A DNA stretch of 8,857 nucleotides from Candidatus Nitrosopelagicus sp. (GTDB lineage: Archaea > Thermoproteota > Nitrososphaeria > Nitrososphaerales > Nitrosopumilaceae), in NCBI GenBank assembly GCA_012964965.1, contig DTTB01000083.1:1-8857 (forward strand), in the 5' to 3' direction. The notes beneath the pieces were generated by a model. That model was not told the DNA's origin, made no database searches, and saw only the letters and a program-made list of their open reading frames with translations. Each line of letters begins with the position of its first letter. Within the stretch, counting starts at the first letter, position 1. Below are positions 1-5,771 of the stretch, piece by piece. The position numbers were made by a program, and so were the translations under genes.

Positions 1-176
1 TCAATATTGACTATTTGAACACAGCCAGCCTTGAATCCTGCATGTGCCAATAATTTAGGTTCATCAGAATTTACTTTTGGCCATGCTCTAATTCTAGCTT
101 CCATACTTTTAGCTCTACATCTAGGAAGGTATGCCAGACTACCTCTATGTGGTGAACTATGTCTTCTATGACCCAT
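1..176 (-). CDS. rpl3: Large-subunit ribosomal protein L3 (uL3), N-terminal 58 codons
   Basis: The reading frame starts with ATG at 176 and leaves the window at its left edge, so only the N-terminus is visible. The protein begins MGHRRHSSPHRGSLAYLPR, followed by AKSMEARIRAWPKV and PKLLAHAGFKAG. This is the characteristic basic start of archaeal/eukaryotic L3, which binds 23S rRNA and reaches towards the peptidyl-transferase centre. In archaea rpl3 normally opens the large ribosomal-protein operon (L3-L4-L23-L2) and often follows a SPOUT methyltransferase gene, as it does here after one intervening microprotein. The ATG start is supported by the family N-terminus and by a TATA-like element about 30 bp upstream. 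The missing C-terminal part cannot be assessed. Confidence 0.95.
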   Translation of the reverse strand, partial: MGHRRHSSPHRGSLAYLPRCRAKSMEARIRAWPKVNSDEPKLLAHAGFKAGCVQIVNI

Positions 177-202
177 AATAAACGAAAAAAGTCGTTAACC
201 CC

Positions 203-210
203 ATTATATA
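203..210 (-). promoter_or_regulatory. TATA box of rpl3
   Basis: On the minus strand this reads TATATAAT, preceded by a G-rich/purine stretch. It is centred about 30 bp upstream of the rpl3 ATG. The archaeal TATA box lies about 26 bp before the transcription start, so transcription would begin a few nucleotides before the ATG, giving a very short leader. A GTTAAC follows a few bases downstream. Its relation to the bio half-sites is probably chance. Confidence 0.5.
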
Positions 211-249
211 CCTACTAAATTTTTCAAAAAATTTTTCAAGCTAATAATG

Positions 250-360
250 TTACGGATGAAGTATATCACTAATTGATAAAAACATTGTAAAAATCCCCAA
301 AGCAATTCCTCCAGACCCAACAATTATTGCAAGTAATAAAAATTTTTTTTTTACTGCCAT
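250..360 (-). CDS. 36-residue single-span membrane microprotein
   Basis: ATG at 360 opens a frame of 36 codons ending in TAA at 250-252. The product begins MAVKKKFLLLAIIVGSGGIA and ends with a short polar tail (SISDILHP). It has a basic N-terminus (KKK), then about 22 hydrophobic residues (positions 7-29) with a glycine-rich middle, so it should be a single-span membrane protein with N-in topology or an uncleaved signal anchor. A TATA-like AATATTAA lies about 25 bp before the ATG, consistent with a leaderless transcript. It sits between the SPOUT gene and rpl3 on the same strand. I do not recognise the family and no function can be inferred beyond membrane localisation. It resembles the two other tiny membrane ORFs in this window in size and design. 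Confidence 0.6.
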   Translation of the reverse strand: MAVKKKFLLLAIIVGSGGIALGIFTMFLSISDILHP

Positions 361-393
361 TAATTTTTATATTTTTTTTTAATATTAAGTGTA

Positions 394-1206
394 TTATATG
401 CTGAGAATATTGAGTGTTGATAACACACCTAAGATAGCTTCCTCAAGCCGAACAGTTTCAGTAGCTTGGTTTGGGAAGAAATTAAAAGTGTTAGAATTTT
501 GAACTTTGTTAATATTTTCATTTAAAATTTCATGAATCCCTCTTTCAGGTGATCCAAATACTACAAGTATAGGTTTACTTAGTTTGTTATATTTTTCAGC
601 GATCGAACAAGTAAAAGTTTTTCCTTTTTTCGATGTAAAAATAATATTGCCGTTCCAATATGATAAAAGTGTGAATAAACTGGTTCTTTCTTTGACTTTA
701 TATCCCCAATAATTTTGTATCTGTTCTCTTGAGATTTCTTTAATAGAGAGTCTTGGCTTTGTTGATTTTATTTGTAAGATAATTCTTGAAGCGGGTTTTT
801 CTTTTCCAAAATATGGTATAAGTTTGTTAATTCCAATATCTACAAATTTTTTTCCTTTATAGTTTATTATCAACCCGTCTCGTATATCATTTATTTTTAA
901 CATTTTTGGATTAGAGGTTGTTAAATGATTAGGTATTTTTAGTGGATGTAATACACCGGCGTATTTTAGCAGTTCTGTTTTTGGAAAAAGTTGTTTACGA
1001 AAATACTGTGGTGTTTCTAAATATCTTAATATTGTTGTAAGAAGTATTGAATCATTTTTGTTTTTATTTTTATCTTGATAGATAAAAATTTCTTTAACCT
1101 TAAAAATTGCGCATGCTCTTGCAATATTAGACACTTTTCTAGTTTTATCTATTTTAGTTGATTCATCTATTAATGATGAATCAGGTATAGCGATTGATAA
1201 ATCCAA
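394..1206 (-). CDS. SPOUT-superfamily RNA methyltransferase (COG2106 type) encoded beside rpl3
   Basis: A 270-residue protein of the archaeal/eukaryotic SPOUT family related to MTH1 and human SPOUT1/C9orf114. The N-terminus (LSIAIPDSSL, residues 3-12) is the first strand of the split Rossmann-like fold. Residues about 90-160 form the inserted OB-like region typical of this group. The C-terminal trefoil-knot, SAM-binding motifs are clear: VVFGSPERGIHEIL at 215-228 and FFPNQATETVRLEEAI at 243-258. Family knowledge indicates SAM-dependent RNA methylation, but the exact substrate is not established from sequence. The gene lies between psmA and rpl3, a neighbourhood common in archaea. The start is TTG at 1206: an in-frame TGA lies two codons upstream (1210-1212) and no ATG is available before the conserved IPDS strand. 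A TATA-like TTTTATAA is centred about 25 bp before this TTG, supporting the start and a leaderless mRNA. Confidence 0.88.
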   Translation of the reverse strand: MDLSIAIPDSSLIDESTKIDKTRKVSNIARACAIFKVKEIFIYQDKNKNKNDSILLTTILRYLETPQYFRKQLFPKTELLKYAGVLHPLKIPNHLTTSNPKMLKINDIRDGLIINYKGKKFVDIGINKLIPYFGKEKPASRIILQIKSTKPRLSIKEISREQIQNYWGYKVKERTSLFTLLSYWNGNIIFTSKKGKTFTCSIAEKYNKLSKPILVVFGSPERGIHEILNENINKVQNSNTFNFFPNQATETVRLEEAILGVLSTLNILSI

Positions 1207-1227
1207 TAATCAATATTACATGTATAA

Positions 1228-1235
1228 TTATAAAA
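1228..1235 (-). promoter_or_regulatory. TATA box of the SPOUT methyltransferase gene
   Basis: Minus-strand TTTTATAA lies in the 38-bp gap between the psmA stop codon and the SPOUT start, centred about 25 bp from the TTG. This suggests that the SPOUT gene has its own promoter rather than relying only on read-through from psmA, and that its transcript starts at or next to the initiation codon. Confidence 0.5.
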
Positions 1236-1244
1236 CCATACTGA

Positions 1245-1979
1245 TTATTTATGTTCAGGAGGATATTTTTCTGCCGTAGATTCTGCTAGCTTAGTAAGAT
1301 GTTCATCAGTTATGATTTCAAACTGTTTAGTGTCACTTCTAATCTGAGAAATTTTAATATGTTTGGTTCCTTTTTTAATTTCACTTGCCAGATAAATTGC
1401 TGCTATAGCTAACACGATTCCTTCATCAATAGTAATATCAGGTTTGTATTCTTTTTTTAAAAATTCCGTGACTATATCTGAATTAGCACCTATTGCAACT
1501 GCATTATATTCAACATATGTTCCACTAGGATCAACTAAGAATAACGCATTACCATTATTATCCACTCCACCGATGATTAATGCTACACCCATTGGTCGTA
1601 CTCCTGCATATTGGGTATAGTGCTGAAATTCATCAGCCGCATACTTTGCAACTGTCCCAACATCAACCGGTTCATCGTAAACCAATTTGCTACTCTGTGA
1701 AAAAAATCTAATATCATTTACTTGTCCGCGAGCATCTGGAATATAACCGGCAGCTGCAATTCCCATATGATGATCAACTTGAAATAATTTTTGTGGTTTT
1801 TCAGATATTTGTAATCGTCTTGGTTTTTCTTCAACTGCAATAATAATTCCCTCTTTCGTTTTGATGCCCAAAGCTAGGGTTCCTCTTTTTACCGTTTCAA
1901 TAGCATATTCAACTTGATAAAGCCTACCATCCGGTGAGAAAACAGTAATCGCTCTATCATAACCTTGTTGAGATGGCAT
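1245..1979 (-). CDS. psmA: 20S proteasome alpha subunit
   Basis: A 244-residue protein starting MPSQQGYDRAITVFSPDGR, then LYQVEYA. This is the N-terminal signature of archaeal proteasome alpha subunits; the Y7-D8-R9 gate residues control substrate entry. Lys64 in the segment QKLFQVD aligns with the pocket lysine (K66 in Thermoplasma) that docks the C-terminal tails of the PAN/Cdc48 ATPase. YTQYAGVRPMGVALI and DPSGTYVEYNAVAIG are further family blocks. Length matches the usual 235-260 residues. The protein forms the outer, non-catalytic rings of the cytoplasmic 20S core. I chose ATG at 1979 over the TTG immediately before it (1980-1982), because the ATG matches the usual N-terminus and TTG adds only one Met. 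The charged C-terminus ends PPEHK. Confidence 0.96.
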   Translation of the reverse strand: MPSQQGYDRAITVFSPDGRLYQVEYAIETVKRGTLALGIKTKEGIIIAVEEKPRRLQISEKPQKLFQVDHHMGIAAAGYIPDARGQVNDIRFFSQSSKLVYDEPVDVGTVAKYAADEFQHYTQYAGVRPMGVALIIGGVDNNGNALFLVDPSGTYVEYNAVAIGANSDIVTEFLKKEYKPDITIDEGIVLAIAAIYLASEIKKGTKHIKISQIRSDTKQFEIITDEHLTKLAESTAEKYPPEHK

Positions 1980-2007
1980 CAATTTAATTCAAAATGCATT
2001 CAAAGTT

Positions 2008-2015
2008 TAATTTAA
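2008..2015 (-). promoter_or_regulatory. Possible TATA box of psmA
   Basis: Minus-strand TTAAATTA is centred about 32 bp before the psmA ATG, which would place transcription start about 6 nt upstream of the start codon. The region is so AT-rich that similar octamers occur often, so this is only a tentative assignment. The rest of the gap up to 2147 shows no gene and separates two divergently transcribed units. Confidence 0.35.
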
Positions 2016-2147
2016 GTTAAGCACTTTGCTGAAAAGCGTTAATTAAACAAATGATTCACGAATAAATTTCTGCTAGATGATCTTAAATGGCAACATAGAT
2101 CCAATTTACATATAAACAAATAATGTTTAGTTGTATTATAATTTAAT

Positions 2148-2261
2148 ATGCGGATAATACAAAAATTAATTGTAGCATCAATTGCGATCTTTATCTCTGC
2201 ATTTTTTATACCCACAGTTTATAATATAATTTGTAACGGCAATATTCCATTTAATTGTTGA
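2148..2261 (+). CDS. 37-residue membrane microprotein with one hydrophobic segment
   Basis: ATG at 2148 opens 37 codons ending in TGA at 2259-2261. The product begins MRIIQKLIVASIAIFISAFF, followed by IPTVYNIICNG and the tail NIPFNC. A short basic N-terminus precedes about 20 hydrophobic residues (7-24), so it is either a signal-anchored or a secreted/lipid-face peptide. It has two cysteines (29 and 37) in the predicted outer part. A TATA-like ACATATAAA lies about 35 bp before the ATG. The stop codon lies inside a 12-bp tandem repeat that repeats the TGA in frame two more times. The family is not recognised. A chance ORF cannot be excluded in such AT-rich DNA. Confidence 0.45.
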   Translation: MRIIQKLIVASIAIFISAFFIPTVYNIICNGNIPFNC

Positions 2262-2294
2262 TTTACTTGTTGATTTACTTGTTGATTTACTTGT
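2255..2294. repeat. 12-bp tandem repeat, three exact copies plus a partial copy
   Basis: The unit TTGTTGATTTAC occurs at 2255-2266, 2267-2278 and 2279-2290, followed by a partial TTGT. It spans the end of the 37-residue ORF, and every copy carries a TGA in the frame of that ORF. Because the unit is a multiple of three, gain or loss of copies would not change the reading frame. The rest of the gap to 2363 is T-rich and holds the promoter of the next gene. Confidence 0.95.
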
Positions 2295-2333
2295 GTTATT
2301 TTCTTTATGTTGTTAATTCTAATTTATCATATT

Positions 2334-2341
2334 TTTATTAA
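2334..2341 (+). promoter_or_regulatory. TATA box of the 112-residue orphan gene
   Basis: TTTATTAA is centred about 26 bp before the ATG at 2364, the exact distance expected between an archaeal TATA box and transcription start for a leaderless mRNA. Confidence 0.45.
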
Positions 2342-2363
2342 ATAATGTTAATTATTTGTTAGC

Positions 2364-2702
2364 ATGAAAGAATTTGAAATCACATTGAATCTTTCTGAAA
2401 CTCCTACCGGTATTCATATTAAAAAATTAAAAAATTATTTTAATGAAATGCCACTTGAGGAAATATTATTTGGCCTGAAATTTGCAAAAAATCGCTGGGC
2501 TGCTAAGGATGCTGGTGTATTAAAAGTTGGCAGAAAGAGCATATTGCAGAAAGAAATCCATTCAGTTACTGCAGAGCAAGCTCAATGGAGATTAAAAAAC
2601 TGGAAGATGATGATTGCAAATTATAGAAGGAGAGGATATAGTTACCCAACTATTTCTCGGATTAAAAAACTTCTTGTTAACATAACAAAAAATTCTAAAT
2701 AA
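2364..2702 (+). CDS. Basic 112-residue protein of unknown function
   Basis: The 112-residue product starts MKEFEITLNLSETPTGIHIK and is not a family I recognise. It is soluble-looking with no membrane segment. It carries about 23 Lys/Arg against about 9 Asp/Glu. The basic residues concentrate in the C-terminal half, for example RRRGYSYPTISRIKKLL at about residues 88-104. The middle (EEILFGLKFAKNRWAAK, about 32-48) and EQAQWRLKNWKMM (about 71-83) are probably amphipathic helices rich in Trp. Net positive charge suggests nucleic-acid or membrane-surface contact, but that is inference only. The ATG has a TATA-like element 26 bp upstream. The stop codon region overlaps the end of the oppositely oriented ESCRT-III gene by 8 bp. 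Codon use and AT content resemble its neighbours, so it is probably a lineage gene rather than a recent arrival. Confidence 0.75.
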   Translation: MKEFEITLNLSETPTGIHIKKLKNYFNEMPLEEILFGLKFAKNRWAAKDAGVLKVGRKSILQKEIHSVTAEQAQWRLKNWKMMIANYRRRGYSYPTISRIKKLLVNITKNSK

Positions 2703-3345
2703 TAAATTCACTTTCTTTTGTAAGATTCTGTGGTGTAGATGGAGGTTCTGGCATACTTGATTTTGTTTTTCCTTCAATAATATTATGTGCTTCATTCAAT
2801 ATGGCTGTAGCATCTTCACTGTTCTGGTCAGGTGTAAATATCGGTTCAGCTGAAAACGAAGAATCTGAAATCATATCACCTAGCATGTTTGATAAATCTT
2901 GCATTGATGAATTGAGATTTGGCATAATGTTTGAAATTGATGGAGTTAATCCTTTGATTAATGACATGCATGGACTAAGAGTTACAATAATATCGCCTAA
3001 TTCAGAAACTGTGTTTAATCTAAGCTGAATTTGTTCCATTGCTAATTTTGCTCCTCCAATAGCATTTTTTACTTTTCTAAGTTCCTGTAATTCTATTGCA
3101 TATGACCTTGCTCTTGATTCATCTCGTAACATTTTTGCATCAACAATCTTCTTGAAAATTTGTTCATGGTTTATCTGCAGTTTTTTTTGTGTTCCCTCAA
3201 GTCTGCTAATTTGTAATTGTAGCTGTTTTTGTGAGCTTTCTATTCTATTTTTTAAAGACAAACCTGGTTTTACTTTATCTAATAATTTTTCTGATAAACT
3301 TAGACCATTTTTAATACCATTCCAATTTTTAGATATGTATCCCAA
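2695..3345 (-). CDS. ESCRT-III/Snf7-family protein, CdvB paralogue
   Basis: This 216-residue protein has the layout of archaeal CdvB paralogues. Residues about 15-125 form a long charged helical hairpin: a basic first helix (KVKPGLSLKNRIESSQKQLQ, 25-44), LEGTQKKLQINHEQIF, and a second helix with RDESRARSYAIELQELRKVK at 74-93. Residues 126-165 carry smaller amphipathic helices (SMQDLSNMLGDMIS at 147-160). An acidic, proline-rich tail follows. ESCRT-III proteins polymerise on membranes and are remodelled by the Vps4-like ATPase CdvC in thaumarchaeal and Sulfolobus-type division or vesiculation. The tail has MPEPPSTP at 198-205, which resembles a MIM2 motif for MIT-domain binding. No obvious C-terminal winged helix follows, so this is more like the shorter paralogues than the CdvA-binding CdvB. 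The start is TTG at 3345: an in-frame TGA lies at 3367-3369 and there is no ATG before Met72. The C-terminus overlaps the orphan gene by 8 bp, tail to tail. Confidence 0.8.
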   Translation of the reverse strand: MGYISKNWNGIKNGLSLSEKLLDKVKPGLSLKNRIESSQKQLQLQISRLEGTQKKLQINHEQIFKKIVDAKMLRDESRARSYAIELQELRKVKNAIGGAKLAMEQIQLRLNTVSELGDIIVTLSPCMSLIKGLTPSISNIMPNLNSSMQDLSNMLGDMISDSSFSAEPIFTPDQNSEDATAILNEAHNIIEGKTKSSMPEPPSTPQNLTKESEFII

Positions 3346-3387
3346 TTGTAAAATTAAATCAAAAAATCAGCATTTTGTAGCCAAACT

Positions 3388-3412
3388 AAAAAAAAATGAT
3401 CTAAATGGATCA
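3388..3412 (-). terminator. Possible oligo-T terminator for leftward bioBF transcripts
   Basis: On the minus strand an inverted repeat (TGATC, 6-nt loop, GATCA; 3397-3412) is followed by a run of nine T (3388-3396). Archaeal termination uses oligo-T tracts, and this is the first long one met by a transcript leaving bioF. A plus-strand T6 run (3415-3420) lies on the other side, so it could act in both directions. It might instead be part of the upstream region of the CdvB paralogue. Confidence 0.3.
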
Positions 3413-3439
3413 ACTTTTTTCATGCATGATAAATCTGCG

Positions 3440-3455
3440 CACAATTTGAATTGTG
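3440..3455. promoter_or_regulatory. Near-perfect inverted repeat in the divergent CdvB-paralogue/microprotein gap
   Basis: CACAATT, two bases, AATTGTG: seven-base arms matching perfectly, 44-59 bp upstream of the microprotein ATG at 3499 and about 95-110 bp from the start of the CdvB paralogue. A second perfect palindrome, TCATGCATGA, lies at 3420-3429. Such dyads fit a dimeric regulator site between divergent genes, but no regulator is encoded nearby and the assignment is tentative. Confidence 0.35.
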
Positions 3456-3470
3456 TACTAGTGTATTGCT

Positions 3471-3480
3471 TTTTATTTTA
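3471..3480 (+). promoter_or_regulatory. TATA box of the 34-residue microprotein gene
   Basis: TTTTATTTTA is centred about 24 bp before the ATG at 3499. This spacing is expected for a leaderless archaeal mRNA and strengthens the case that the tiny ORF is expressed. Confidence 0.4.
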
Positions 3481-3498
3481 GGAATTTCGGGTTGAATC

Positions 3499-3603
3499 AT
3501 GAATAAACGTTTTATCGTTGTGGGAATTGCTTTAGGAATTCTTGTTTCAATAGCATTTTTTGTTGGTTCACCTATGTTTGGTGGCTTTGATCTTGGTAAA
3601 TAA
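3499..3603 (+). CDS. 34-residue single-span membrane microprotein
   Basis: ATG at 3499 opens 34 codons ending in TAA at 3601-3603. The product starts MNKRFIVVGIALGILVSIAF and ends with the polar, glycine-rich tail SPMFGGFDLGK. A basic N-terminus (NKR) is followed by about 18 hydrophobic residues with small-residue spacing (GxxxG-like GIALG), giving one membrane span. The stop codon touches, without overlap, the stop codon of bioF on the opposite strand, so a bioBF transcript would be antisense to the whole gene unless it ends at once. A TATA-like element lies at the right distance upstream. The family is not recognised. It belongs with the two similar microproteins at 250-360 and 2148-2261. 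Confidence 0.6.
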   Translation: MNKRFIVVGIALGILVSIAFFVGSPMFGGFDLGK

Positions 3604-4734
3604 TCACATTAACTGAAATTTCTTTTTCGCTTTTTCAAATACAATTAATGCGTCTGTTATGTGTTTTTTTGTTAAACTTGCGGTGATTGAAATCCTAATT
3701 CTTGCTTTATTATGAGAAACTGTTGGGTATCTAATCGCCTGTGCATAAATTCCGTTTCTGAAAAGGTACTTGCTGAATTCTATTACCAGTTTTTCTTTTC
3801 CAACTATTATTGGAATTATATGTGATGGTGATTTAATATTAAACCCTATTTTTTTTAGTCCTGCTGAAAAATATTTAACGTTTTTCCATAACATTTTTCT
3901 TTTTACTTCTCTGTTTGAATCAAACCTTTTGATTCCATCATTTATGATTACTGTTGGTAACGCAGATGTATAGATAAACGACTTTGACCTATTGATACAT
4001 AGATCAATCACATTTTTTTTTGATGAAACGTAACCACCAAATGATCCTAATCCCTTACTTAAGCTACTAATGTAAACATCGATTTTCGATGAAACTTTAA
4101 AGTGGTTAGCTGCTCCTTTACCATCATTCCCTATAGTAAAATCACCATGCGCATCATCAAGTATAATTATAGCATTATTTTTCTGTGAAATCTCGGAAAT
4201 TGTTTTTAGGTCTGAAAAATCTCCATCCATGCTAAAAACTCCCTCAGTAATTATGAATTTTCGTTTTGCACGCTGTTTTATTTTCTTAGATAAATCATCT
4301 ATGTTATTATGTTTGAAAATAGATAGTTTTGCTCCACATATCTTGCAGGCTTCAATAAGGCTTGCATGATTAAGTTCATCACTTAATACAAGATCATGTT
4401 TGTTGATCAGTGTAGATATAGCACCGAGGTTTGCCATATATCCAGTAGGAAAAATTAATGAATTGTCTTGTGATTTATGTTTTGCAAGCTTATCTTCAAA
4501 AATTTTAAATAATTCATCATTTCCGGCTACTAATCTTGAGCTAGATTGATTTTGTATACTTGGAATTTTTGGTAGTTTTATACCCAAATAATCATTTGAA
4601 CAAAAATTAACAAGCTTTTTAGAATTAATCGTAATATAGGGACCATCAAGTTTTACATCATACATTTTTCTGTAGAGATTATTATTTTTGATACTTCTTA
4701 ATTGAGAATTTACATAATCTAGTTTAGACTTCAA
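3604..4734 (-). CDS. bioF: 8-amino-7-oxononanoate synthase (KAPA synthase)
   Basis: A 376-residue PLP enzyme of the alpha-oxoamine synthase family. It condenses a pimeloyl thioester with L-alanine to give KAPA, the first committed step of biotin ring assembly. Conserved blocks appear in order: NFCSNDYLG (43-51), SSRLVAGN (65-72), FPTGYMANLG (95-104), SDELNHASLIEAC (118-130, with His123 to stack on PLP), TEGVFSMDGD (163-172), LDDAHG (192-197), and SSLSKGLGSFGG (223-234), in which Lys227 should form the Schiff base. RIRISITASLTKKHI near the C-terminus is also typical. Length matches the family (about 380-390). The start is TTG at 4734: an in-frame TAA sits two codons upstream (4738-4740) and the next Met is residue 24, which would remove the N-terminal helix. 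It overlaps the end of bioB by 11 bp, so translation is probably coupled. BioF cannot act alone; a source of pimeloyl-CoA or -ACP must exist elsewhere. Confidence 0.95.
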   Translation of the reverse strand: MKSKLDYVNSQLRSIKNNNLYRKMYDVKLDGPYITINSKKLVNFCSNDYLGIKLPKIPSIQNQSSSRLVAGNDELFKIFEDKLAKHKSQDNSLIFPTGYMANLGAISTLINKHDLVLSDELNHASLIEACKICGAKLSIFKHNNIDDLSKKIKQRAKRKFIITEGVFSMDGDFSDLKTISEISQKNNAIIILDDAHGDFTIGNDGKGAANHFKVSSKIDVYISSLSKGLGSFGGYVSSKKNVIDLCINRSKSFIYTSALPTVIINDGIKRFDSNREVKRKMLWKNVKYFSAGLKKIGFNIKSPSHIIPIIVGKEKLVIEFSKYLFRNGIYAQAIRYPTVSHNKARIRISITASLTKKHITDALIVFEKAKKKFQLM

Positions 4735-5704
4735 GATTTATCTCTTTAATCATTTCCAAGTCTTTTTGTATTGGATTTCCATCCATTGTTAGATAACCAG
4801 CACTAATAATCCCATTTGCACCAGCAAGTAATAATTTTTTTCCATCGTCATCAAGATTAAGTTCTCTACCTCCTGAGATTTTGATTATTGAATTTGGTAA
4901 AAGAAATCGTAGTGTTGTAAACACCTTCAAAATTTCTACGTTTTTTAATGGTTTTTGGAGTTCTAATGGTGTTCCAGGGATAGGAACTAGTAAATTAATC
5001 GTAACTTCTTCAGGTGCAAATTTTATAATTTCAAAAATTAGTTCTTCACGTTGCTTTCTGGTTTCACCTAGACCAATTATACCACCTGTACAAAGTTCTA
5101 ATCCAGCACTTCTAGCAATTTGTAGTGTGTTGACTCTATCCTGGTAAGTATGTGTTGAACAAATTTCTGAGAATTTACTACGAGCTGTTTCTAAATTATG
5201 ATTATATCTTTTTACACCTAATTCTTTTAGTTTTTTGGCTTGATGAAAAGTTAGAAATCCGAGGCTACATTCAATCGAAATTCCAACTTTCTTATTAATC
5301 TCATGAATGATTTTGCATACATTCTCAAAATCTTTGTTATTTGGTTCACGCCACGCGGCAACTAAGCAAAATGAATCTGCACCATCATTTTTTGCATTAA
5401 TGGCCTGCTTAACAATTTGATCAGGAGGTGGGAGTTGGTAATCATTAATTTTTGTATTAAAAAATGAAGATTGTGCACAATACGCACAATCCTCACTACA
5501 AAAATTTTTTTTAATATTAGCCAATTCTTCAATATCCACTTTTGAACCATGAAAATTCCTTGTTATGGAATTAGCAGCATTTATCAATTTATCCATAAAT
5601 TGGTTATCTAAATTAAACAGTATTGATGCCTCATCTTTTGTAACACCATTACCATTTATTACATTATTTTTACATTTTAAAATATAATTTTGAACACTTT
5701 CCAT
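4724..5704 (-). CDS. bioB: Biotin synthase (radical SAM)
   Basis: A 326-residue radical-SAM enzyme that inserts sulfur into dethiobiotin, the last step of the pathway. C69-SED-C73-AY-C76 is the CxxxCxxC site for the [4Fe-4S] cluster that cleaves SAM. Ligands of the second [2Fe-2S] cluster are all present: Cys113 (FCLVAAWR), Cys146 (IECSLGF), Cys205 (ELCTGGIIGLGE) and Arg280 (SGGREL). KRYNHNLETA (165-174) and VPIPGTPLE (240-248) are further signature blocks. The length is typical. ATG at 5704 opens the gene, with a TATA-like element 24 bp upstream, so the mRNA is probably leaderless. It is first in a two-gene leftward operon with bioF (11-bp overlap) and diverges from bioA across a 91-bp gap that holds a candidate operator. 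Maturation needs iron-sulfur cluster assembly genes that are not in this window. Confidence 0.97.
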   Translation of the reverse strand: MESVQNYILKCKNNVINGNGVTKDEASILFNLDNQFMDKLINAANSITRNFHGSKVDIEELANIKKNFCSEDCAYCAQSSFFNTKINDYQLPPPDQIVKQAINAKNDGADSFCLVAAWREPNNKDFENVCKIIHEINKKVGISIECSLGFLTFHQAKKLKELGVKRYNHNLETARSKFSEICSTHTYQDRVNTLQIARSAGLELCTGGIIGLGETRKQREELIFEIIKFAPEEVTINLLVPIPGTPLELQKPLKNVEILKVFTTLRFLLPNSIIKISGGRELNLDDDGKKLLLAGANGIISAGYLTMDGNPIQKDLEMIKEINLEV

Positions 5705-5723
5705 ATTTTTTTTGTAATATGTC

Positions 5724-5732
5724 TATAATTAA
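5724..5732 (-). promoter_or_regulatory. TATA box of bioB
   Basis: The minus strand reads TTAATTATA, centred 24 bp before the bioB ATG, with the GTTAAC half-site directly upstream in the position where the TFB recognition element would lie. The spacing predicts a leaderless bioBF mRNA. Confidence 0.5.
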
Positions 5733-5771
5733 GCGTTAACCAGCATATTTTTTGAAGTTAACTATTAATTA
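5726..5771. promoter_or_regulatory. Candidate BirA-like biotin operator between bioB and bioA
   Basis: An inverted repeat with 15-nt arms, TAATTAAGCGTTAAC at 5726-5740 and GTTAACTATTAATTA at 5757-5771, matching at 13 of 15 positions around a 16-nt spacer. The dyad centre lies about 44 bp from the bioB start and 47 bp from the bioA start. The two GTTAAC cores are 22 bp apart, about two helical turns. Known BirA operators have the form TTGTTAACC...GGTTAACAA with similar spacing, and BirA signals are known from both bacteria and archaea. Each core sits just upstream of a TATA-like element, so a bound dimer would cover the TFB/TBP sites of both promoters. The binding protein is inferred and is not encoded here. 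Confidence 0.6.

Noticed and set aside
217..239. Direct repeat AAATTTTTCAA, two copies 12 bp apart
   Set aside because: It is a short A/T-run pattern upstream of the rpl3 TATA box with only two copies, and is likely chance in this base composition.
1980..1982. TTG as an alternative psmA start one codon upstream of the ATG
   Set aside because: The adjacent ATG gives the usual archaeal alpha-subunit N-terminus; the TTG would only add an extra Met.
2078..2116. 12-codon plus-strand ORF in the psmA upstream gap
   Set aside because: It is too short, without a hydrophobic or other recognisable pattern and without a placed promoter.
2592..3028. Shadow ORFs at 2592-2795 (minus) and 2801-3028 (plus)
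   Set aside because: Both fall opposite or across the orphan gene and the CdvB paralogue, whose frames have better composition and starts.
3152..3481. Plus-strand ORF of 109 codons overlapping the CdvB paralogue
   Set aside because: It is mostly antisense to the well-supported helical ESCRT-III frame, and its Cys/Phe-rich translation has no family features.
4881..5147. Plus-strand ORF of 88 codons inside bioB
   Set aside because: It lies opposite conserved radical-SAM blocks of BioB and has no promoter or family signal of its own.
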